Shown here one piece after another: positions 6,951 to 11,548 of a stretch of DNA of 11,548 nucleotides; the stretch's first letter is position 1, and each line of letters starts with the position of its first letter. The position numbers were made by a program, and so were the translations under genes. Source of the stretch: Mucilaginibacter sp. (GTDB taxonomy: Bacteria; Bacteroidota; Bacteroidia; Sphingobacteriales; Sphingobacteriaceae); the NCBI GenBank assembly GCA_028288315.1, contig JAQBNY010000232.1, positions 1 through 11,548 on the forward strand, given 5' to 3'. The notes beneath the pieces were generated by a model that made no database searches, was not told where the DNA came from, and saw nothing but the letters and a program-made list of their open reading frames with translations.

Positions 6951-7758
6951 TTTTATTTATGAATTGTGCAACAACCGAATTTGGCCGTAATATATTTTTG
7001 ATACGTGTGTAGGGAATAAACAACTCGGTTTGCCCTGCAGCATAAGGTTTAATTTCGTACTGATTATACATAAACCGTAATCCTAATGGCGTTATAGCGT
7101 AATTTTCATTCAGCGCAAACTTACCATCTTTAAAAAAGTAATCAGGCTCTAAAGATGCTGTATCAGTCAGTTTTTCGTCTTTTCTGAAAATCCCTTCCGC
7201 AACTTTTGTTAGTTGGGCGTTATAGCCATCAATCAAAATATCTTTTAAAAATATCTCTTTATTTGCTTTAGGGTTCCAGTTAACAAAGCCGGTAAAAGAA
7301 GCCCCATGTGCACCTCCCAGAAATGTATAACCTCCATATTCCAAAGATACCAGCGCAGAATCTTGCCGAATTACTTTTACATAGGTATCCAGTTCAAAAA
7401 ACATTTCCCTTCTTGCGCCAATACTGGATTTTTTAAAATCAGCGTAAGCTTTCAAGAAATTTTGTGCCAGATCTTTAAGGCTTGTATCTGGTTTATCCAG
7501 TATGAAAAGGTTTAACAGTTTCCTTTTAACGGTATCATTTAATAGGGTTTGTCCATTAAATTCAGGATACCTAATTTTCACTACCGTACATGCACTGTCT
7601 GGTTTGTTGCCGCAATCTGCAGCACGTTCATGTATAGTTTTATAAGTGTAAGTAAGCGTGTCTTTAAAAATAGGATGATCCTCTTTTTTAGGTGGCTTTC
7701 CCCACTCACAGGCTGATAAATCCAGTACCATTAAACACAGCACAACAGCGATTTTCAT
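6937..7758 (-). CDS. DUF3298 (RsiV-like) domain lipoprotein
   Basis: A 273-residue predicted lipoprotein. The ATG at 7758 gives a short basic start, a hydrophobic core and the lipobox LSAC with Cys17 as the lipidated residue. A longer in-frame start at 7806 would bury this signal behind 16 residues and overlap the upstream gene, so it is rejected. The mature part carries the pattern of DUF4163/DUF3298 proteins: a YPEF segment near 64, GGAHG (148-152), an LKDIL segment (171-175), and a C-terminal block with EIKPYAAGQTELFIPY (235-250). Cys49 and Cys57 could form a disulfide. In Bacillus, RsiV with this domain is a membrane anti-sigma factor that binds lysozyme. Here there is no anti-sigma segment or nearby sigma factor, so the role is unknown. 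It is third in a tight operon, 2 bp after the GNAT gene and overlapping aspartate kinase by 14 bp. Confidence 0.86.
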   Translation of the reverse strand: MKIAVVLCLMVLDLSACEWGKPPKKEDHPIFKDTLTYTYKTIHERAADCGNKPDSACTVVKIRYPEFNGQTLLNDTVKRKLLNLFILDKPDTSLKDLAQNFLKAYADFKKSSIGARREMFFELDTYVKVIRQDSALVSLEYGGYTFLGGAHGASFTGFVNWNPKANKEIFLKDILIDGYNAQLTKVAEGIFRKDEKLTDTASLEPDYFFKDGKFALNENYAITPLGLRFMYNQYEIKPYAAGQTELFIPYTRIKNILRPNSVVAQFINKNAGI

Positions 7759-7760
7759 AG

Positions 7761-8228
7761 CTATAAGTTTAATATTTGTTCTTTTGAGAGTGATGCATTT
7801 AACCATCCGGCCTCAATATTAGCTTTGTATTTGTTATAGAAGTTAATGGCAGGTTCATTCCAGTCCAATACTTGCCAAACCATGCCGCTTAGGCCCATTT
7901 CACGGGCTTCAGTTATAATGCGATCAAATAATAATTTTCCTATCCGTTTACCTCTATGTTCTTCTGTAATAATTAAATCTTCAAGGTACAATCTGCTGCC
8001 TTTCCAGGTAGAGTAACGTATGTAGTATAAAGCAAATCCAATTACTAATCCATCAATTTCAGCAACAAATGCTTTCCATACCGGTTTGTTGCCAAAGCCG
8101 GCATCCTCAAATTCCTGCAGGCTAACGGTTACTTCATCAGGGGCTTTTTCGTATACTGCAAGTTCTGTGATCAGTTCTAACAGGCGCGGGCAATCTTGTT
8201 TGTGGGCTACTCTTATATTTACGTTCAT
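7761..8228 (-). CDS. GNAT family N-acetyltransferase, SSAT-like (diamine/thialysine acetyltransferase type)
   Basis: A 155-residue single-domain acetyltransferase using acetyl-CoA. The sequence follows the spermidine/spermine acetyltransferase (SSAT) pattern from end to end: LLELITELAVYEKAPDEV (16-33), EDAGFG (41-46), VIGFALYY (62-69), LYLEDLIITEEHRG (80-93), and WNEPAINFY (123-131), whose Tyr131 corresponds to the catalytic Tyr140 of human SSAT1. The acetyl-CoA pyrophosphate loop reads RGKRIG (92-97), with Arg95 where the usual Q/RxxGxG/A motif has Gly. SSAT relatives act on polyamines or on thialysine and other lysine-like amines; the substrate here cannot be told. The gene is second in the yggS operon, with 2-bp gaps on both sides. 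Sharing an operon with aspartate kinase makes an amino-acid-type substrate conceivable, but that is inference. Confidence 0.88.
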   Translation of the reverse strand: MNVNIRVAHKQDCPRLLELITELAVYEKAPDEVTVSLQEFEDAGFGNKPVWKAFVAEIDGLVIGFALYYIRYSTWKGSRLYLEDLIITEEHRGKRIGKLLFDRIITEAREMGLSGMVWQVLDWNEPAINFYNKYKANIEAGWLNASLSKEQILNL

Positions 8229-8230
8229 AT

Positions 8231-8920
8231 TTAATTATTCTTCCAATGTTTTATAACCCTGCCGCCAAAAATAGTGCTGCCTAAGCGTATCATATTGCTA
8301 CCTTGTTCAATAGCCAATTTATAATCAGATGACATCCCCATAGATAACGTATCAAATGATTCTTCCTTTCTAAAAAAGCTCAGTTTAATGCCGTCAAAAA
8401 AGGTTTTTAACTCGTAATACTCCTCCTTAATTTGTTTTTCGCTATCCGTATTAGTGGCAATTCCCATTAAACCTCTAATGCGAATATTTTTCAACTCAGC
8501 ATACTCTTCGCTGCGTAGCAGTTCAATAGCTTCATCCAAACCCAAACCAAACTTAGTTTCCTCGTCGGCAATGTAAATCTGTAACAGGCAATCAATAACG
8601 CGGTTGTTTTTTATTGCATGCTTGTTTATTTCCTGCAATAGCTTAATACTATCAACAGACTGTATCATGCTAATGAATGGAGCAATGTATTTAACTTTAT
8701 TGGTTTGCAGATGACCAATTAAATGCCATTGTATATCCTTTGGTAAAACTTCGTATTTTTCAACAAGTTCCTGTACCATGTTTTCACCAAATAAACGCTG
8801 TCCGGCATCGTAGGCCTGTTGCAGGTCACCGGCAGGTTTGGTCTTTGAAACCGCAAGTAGCGCTACATTAATAGCGTCGGTTTCTTTTTTTAAGCTTATG
8901 ATATTATCTGCAATGCTCAT
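8231..8920 (-). CDS. yggS: YggS/PLPBP family pyridoxal-phosphate homeostasis protein
   Basis: A 229-residue TIM-barrel PLP-binding protein of the YggS/PROSC (PLPHP) family, which buffers free pyridoxal 5'-phosphate and affects amino-acid and keto-acid balance; it has no known catalytic activity. The PLP-binding lysine is Lys26 in LLAVSKTKP. Other family blocks are FGENMVQE (44-51), WHLIGHLQTNKVK (65-77), GLMGIAT (150-156), LSMGMSSDYKLAI (192-204) and MIRLGSTIFGGR (210-221), which with Ser/Gly residues cradle the phosphate. Length is normal for the family. It is the first gene of a tight leftward operon (GNAT, lipoprotein, aspartate kinase) and lies 41 bp from the divergent DUF4296 gene. I found no strong -7 box on this strand in the gap; TAATTTAG near 8950 is a one-mismatch candidate. 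Confidence 0.94.
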   Translation of the reverse strand: MSIADNIISLKKETDAINVALLAVSKTKPAGDLQQAYDAGQRLFGENMVQELVEKYEVLPKDIQWHLIGHLQTNKVKYIAPFISMIQSVDSIKLLQEINKHAIKNNRVIDCLLQIYIADEETKFGLGLDEAIELLRSEEYAELKNIRIRGLMGIATNTDSEKQIKEEYYELKTFFDGIKLSFFRKEESFDTLSMGMSSDYKLAIEQGSNMIRLGSTIFGGRVIKHWKNN

Positions 8921-8935
8921 TTATCCGTAATTTTG
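8907..8935 (+). promoter_or_regulatory. Candidate promoter of the DUF4296-mutS2 operon
   Basis: TAATTTTG at 8928-8935 matches the Bacteroidota -7 consensus TAnnTTTG exactly. TCTG at 8907-8910, one base off TTTG, lies 17 bases upstream as a -33 element. Transcription would begin about 20 bases before the ATG at 8962. The -33 element lies inside the start of the divergent yggS gene. Confidence 0.4.
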
Positions 8936-8961
8936 CTTTTATAACGCCGCTAAATTACAGA

Positions 8962-9342
8962 ATGCATAAATATATAATCTTGTTTTTTTCAGTATTGGTA
9001 TTTTTAACCGCCTGCAGAAATGAAGGGCCCCCAGCTGATGTTATTAAAGAAGCGCAAATGATAAAACTGTTAACTGACATCCATTTAGTTGATGGCCAAT
9101 TATATGCAGTGCAGCAAATACCTGATAGTTTGTATAAATATGGCAGAAATAAATATATGGCTGTATTTAAAAAATACCACACAACAGATGCTGCATTTAA
9201 AAAAAGCCTAAAGTATTATTCCACTCAACCAGAACTGATACAGGCCATGTATGATAGCATACAAAAGAAAATACAATTCAAAATAGACTCATTAAATAAA
9301 GTAAGCACTAAAAAATCAAAGAATGCTGTACCCAAACAATAG
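8962..9342 (+). CDS. DUF4296 domain lipoprotein
   Basis: A 126-residue predicted lipoprotein. A hydrophobic signal peptide (3-15) leads to the lipobox LTAC, with Cys18 as the lipidated residue. The mature region (about 25-110) has the DUF4296 pattern: an amphipathic opening VIKEAQMIKLLTDIHLVDG, a central YGRNKYMAVFKKYHTTDAAF, and a helical segment ending in DSIQKKIQFKIDSL. The tail is Lys-rich. DUF4296 proteins are largely confined to Bacteroidota and have no established function; export to the periplasm or outer membrane is predicted. The gene diverges from yggS, and its last 20 bases overlap the start of mutS2, so the two are probably translated together. A link to mutS2 function is not implied by any visible motif. 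Confidence 0.86.
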   Translation: MHKYIILFFSVLVFLTACRNEGPPADVIKEAQMIKLLTDIHLVDGQLYAVQQIPDSLYKYGRNKYMAVFKKYHTTDAAFKKSLKYYSTQPELIQAMYDSIQKKIQFKIDSLNKVSTKKSKNAVPKQ

Positions 9343-11548
9343 TGCAGATAAGCTGGGTTTTACCGAAATTAAGGAACTGATAAAAGTACATTGCCTGAGT
9401 ATTATGGGCCAGCAAATGGTTGATAAGATACAGGTAATGAGTAATTACGACCTGATATATAAGTTTTTAAACCAGGCAAACGAGTTTAAAAATATATTGC
9501 AAAATGATGCGGCCTTGCCAATTAATCATTTTTACGATATTAAATCATTGGCAAATAAAGCCCGCATTGAAGGTTCTTTTTTATCAGAAGAAGAATTTTT
9601 TCAGGTACAGGCCTCATTAACAACTGTATTTGCGGTAATAGCTTATTTTAATGAGCGCGAAGGCATATACCCTAACCTAGAGGCGCTTTTTGAGCACCTG
9701 CCGATTGAGAAGGCTATACTTAAAAAAATAGACCAGGTAATTGATCCTAAAGGTAAAATCCGCATAAATGCATCGCGCGAACTGATGGATATTACATCAG
9801 GAATTTCAAAAGCAGAACAGGAAGCACGTAAAAAAATAGACCAGATCTTTAAAGCAGCTTCAAGCAACGGTTGGACGGCAGACGGCTCATTAACAGTACG
9901 CGACGGGCGCATTTGTATCCCTTTATTGGCAGAGAACAAGCGAAAAGTAAAGGGCTTTATCCATGATGAGTCTGCATCAGGCCAAACGGTTTATATTGAA
10001 CCTGAAGAGGTTTTTACCCTGAATAACCGTATCCGTGATTTGGAGTTTGACCGCCGCCGGGAGATCATAAAAATACTAACCACTTTAACGGACGAGCTAA
10101 GGCCATATGTGCCGCTTTTATTATCATATCACGGCCTGTTAACCAAACTTGATTTTGTTAGGGCCAAAGCGCTTTTTGCTATCGATATTGAAGCCGAAAT
10201 GCCAAAAATGGTAAACGAAGCAAGGCTGCGTTTATTTAATGCGCGGCATCCATTACTGTTCCTGAATTTTAAAAAGGAAAACAAAACGGTTGTGCCGCTA
10301 AATGTTTCTATAGATGAAGGCACCCGTGTAATAGTGGTATCAGGGCCTAATGCCGGTGGTAAATCTGTTTGTATGAAAACAGTTGGCTTGCTTCAAATGA
10401 TGGTACAGGCGGGTTTGCTGATACCAGCCAGTGCTGATAGCGTAGCAGGGGTTTTTAAACAAATGTTTGTTGATATAGGTGACGATCAGTCGATAGAGAG
10501 TGACCTGAGTACTTACAGTGCCCACCTGTCAAAAATGAAAAAATTTGTGGAGGACGCCAACGGTAAAACACTGATACTGATTGATGAGTTTGGTACGGGT
10601 ACCGATCCGCAGTTTGGCGGGCCAATTGCCGAAGCCGTTTTAGAGGCGCTTAACCACAAAAAGGTAAGGGGAATGGTTACCACACACTATTCAAACCTTA
10701 AGATCTTCGCCAGCCACACAGAGGGAATTGAGAATGCATCAATGTTGTTTAATAATACCGAAATGCAGCCGCTATACAGGTTGGAAGTGGGTAAACCCGG
10801 CAGTTCATATGCGTTTGAGATAGCTCAAAAAATAGGGCTGCCGCAAAATGTGCTCAATCTTGCCAAAAACAAAATAAGCGCCGGGCAGAAAAAGGTGGAT
10901 ACTTTATTGATAGACCTGGAACGCGAGAAAAAAGAAATTTTTGATACCAAACAAAAGCTTGAGCGCCAGCAAAAGAGGGTAGATACACTTTTAGCTGAAA
11001 ACGAAGAGCTAAAAAGCTTCCTCGACGAAAATAGGAAATCATTGTTGAAAGAGGCTAAACAGGAAGCGAAAAACATAATCCTTAATGCCAATAAACTGGT
11101 TGAGAATACCATTGCCGAAATTAAAAGCAGCAATGCCGATAAAGAAGTAACCAGGTCGCTTAGGGATAATTTAAATACCGAACTTAAAAGGAATACCATT
11201 AAGGTTGAGACAGCAAAAGCAGTTGCTAATACTGATGAAGAAATAAAACCCGGCGACTGGGTAAAGCTAATTGATGGCGATACCACAGGGCAGGTAATTG
11301 ATTTAATAAAAGACAATGTAGTAATAGCCATGGGCGAATTGCGTACCGTGGTGAAAAGAAAACGGGTGGAGAAAGTATCAAAAGCTGCTGTGCCAAAAGA
11401 ATTAAGAAGGGCTGCTACCAGCCACACCAGTGATATAGCAAGCTTTAGTCCGGAGATTGATGTGCGGGGAATGCGCACTGAGGACGCTTTGTTTGCAATT
11501 GAAAAATTGTTTGACCGCGCTTTAATGATGGGCTTTGGTAACTTAAAA
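9323..11548 (+). CDS. mutS2: MutS2 family ATPase/endonuclease (partial, 3' end outside window)
   Basis: The first 742 codons are present; the frame is still open at the window end. MutS2 lacks the mismatch-recognition domains of MutS and acts on branched DNA or stalled ribosomes depending on species; in Helicobacter it suppresses recombination. The start MLYPNNSADKLGFTEIKELI is typical. A helical core and clamp region (about 15-320) precedes the ATPase, which has Walker A GPNAGGKS (341-348), Walker B with Asp421-Glu422 in LILIDEFGTGTDP, and a THYSNLK segment. A long charged coiled coil (about 520-620) and a KOW-like segment (about 642-685, IKPGDWVKLIDGDTTGQVI) follow. The Smr nuclease domain opens with IDVRGM (Asp713, Arg715, Gly716); its HGxG motif would lie outside the window. 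The ATG at 9323 overlaps the end of the DUF4296 gene by 20 bp, in another frame. Confidence 0.95.
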   Translation, partial: MLYPNNSADKLGFTEIKELIKVHCLSIMGQQMVDKIQVMSNYDLIYKFLNQANEFKNILQNDAALPINHFYDIKSLANKARIEGSFLSEEEFFQVQASLTTVFAVIAYFNEREGIYPNLEALFEHLPIEKAILKKIDQVIDPKGKIRINASRELMDITSGISKAEQEARKKIDQIFKAASSNGWTADGSLTVRDGRICIPLLAENKRKVKGFIHDESASGQTVYIEPEEVFTLNNRIRDLEFDRRREIIKILTTLTDELRPYVPLLLSYHGLLTKLDFVRAKALFAIDIEAEMPKMVNEARLRLFNARHPLLFLNFKKENKTVVPLNVSIDEGTRVIVVSGPNAGGKSVCMKTVGLLQMMVQAGLLIPASADSVAGVFKQMFVDIGDDQSIESDLSTYSAHLSKMKKFVEDANGKTLILIDEFGTGTDPQFGGPIAEAVLEALNHKKVRGMVTTHYSNLKIFASHTEGIENASMLFNNTEMQPLYRLEVGKPGSSYAFEIAQKIGLPQNVLNLAKNKISAGQKKVDTLLIDLEREKKEIFDTKQKLERQQKRVDTLLAENEELKSFLDENRKSLLKEAKQEAKNIILNANKLVENTIAEIKSSNADKEVTRSLRDNLNTELKRNTIKVETAKAVANTDEEIKPGDWVKLIDGDTTGQVIDLIKDNVVIAMGELRTVVKRKRVEKVSKAAVPKELRRAATSHTSDIASFSPEIDVRGMRTEDALFAIEKLFDRALMMGFGNLK

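Noticed and set aside
7759..7806. Longer start for the DUF3298 lipoprotein
   Set aside because: It would place 16 residues ahead of the lipoprotein signal and overlap the GNAT gene by 46 bp, whereas the ATG at 7758 gives a proper signal peptide and a 2-bp spacing like its neighbour.
8955..9182. A - strand open frame of 75 codons facing yggS
   Set aside because: It overlaps the signal peptide and first part of the DUF4296 lipoprotein, which has a clear lipobox and family pattern on the + strand.
10825..11478. Long Ser/Phe-rich open frame on the - strand (217 codons)
   Set aside because: It is the antisense of the Lys/Glu-rich MutS2 coiled-coil region. Its low-complexity Ser/Phe/Leu composition is what that reverse reading produces, and mutS2 on the other strand is unambiguous.
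1..11548. A defence island, mobile element, CRISPR array or biosynthetic cluster
   Set aside because: Every sizeable open frame is accounted for by a housekeeping or common Bacteroidota family, with no transposase, integrase, repeat array or nuclease-effector pair visible.

Overview
The window looks like ordinary chromosome from a member of the Bacteroidota, most likely the Sphingobacteriaceae (Pedobacter/Mucilaginibacter type). The reasons are two lipoprotein families common in that phylum (DUF4296 and DUF3298/RsiV-like), no Shine-Dalgarno-like sequence before most starts, AT-rich intergenic DNA with TAnnTTTG-type -7 boxes, and protein sequences of that lineage's style. The genus is inferred; no rRNA or other marker is present. 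I see no tRNA, rRNA, insertion sequence, phage gene, CRISPR array or toxin-antitoxin pair, and no region whose composition suggests recent transfer.

Layout. At the left edge a 2H-phosphoesterase (2'-5' RNA ligase-like) gene, cut by the window start, reads leftwards. It diverges from dinB (DNA polymerase IV, 365-1549), and the 72 bp between them hold an 11-bp imperfect inverted repeat. dinB converges on a leftward pair: rnr (RNase R, 2675-4813) followed by a short-chain polyprenyl diphosphate synthase (1603-2577). A hairpin lies between dinB and the synthase. Divergent from rnr is a DUF92 membrane protein (4968-5684), related to plant phytyl-phosphate kinase, with a good -7 box almost on its start codon.

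The DUF92 gene converges, with a 9-bp gap, on a compact four-gene leftward unit transcribed from about 8920 to 5694. Its order is yggS (PLP homeostasis), an SSAT-like GNAT acetyltransferase, a DUF3298-type lipoprotein and a monofunctional aspartate kinase. The junctions are 2 bp, 2 bp and a 14-bp overlap, so co-transcription and translational coupling are likely. Only 41 bp separates yggS from the divergent rightward pair: a DUF4296 lipoprotein (8962-9342) and mutS2 (from 9323, cut by the window end inside its Smr domain), which overlap by 20 bp.

How the genes relate. Most are housekeeping: translesion synthesis and recombination control (dinB, mutS2), RNA turnover (rnr), isoprenoid chain synthesis (polyprenyl synthase, perhaps DUF92), and amino-acid/PLP metabolism (aspartate kinase, yggS). 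I did not find a clearly new defence, mobile or biosynthetic system. The points most worth a second look are the shared control region between the RNA-ligase-like gene and dinB, the possible isoprenoid link of DUF92, the reduced regulatory domain of the aspartate kinase, and the mixed yggS-to-aspartate-kinase operon.
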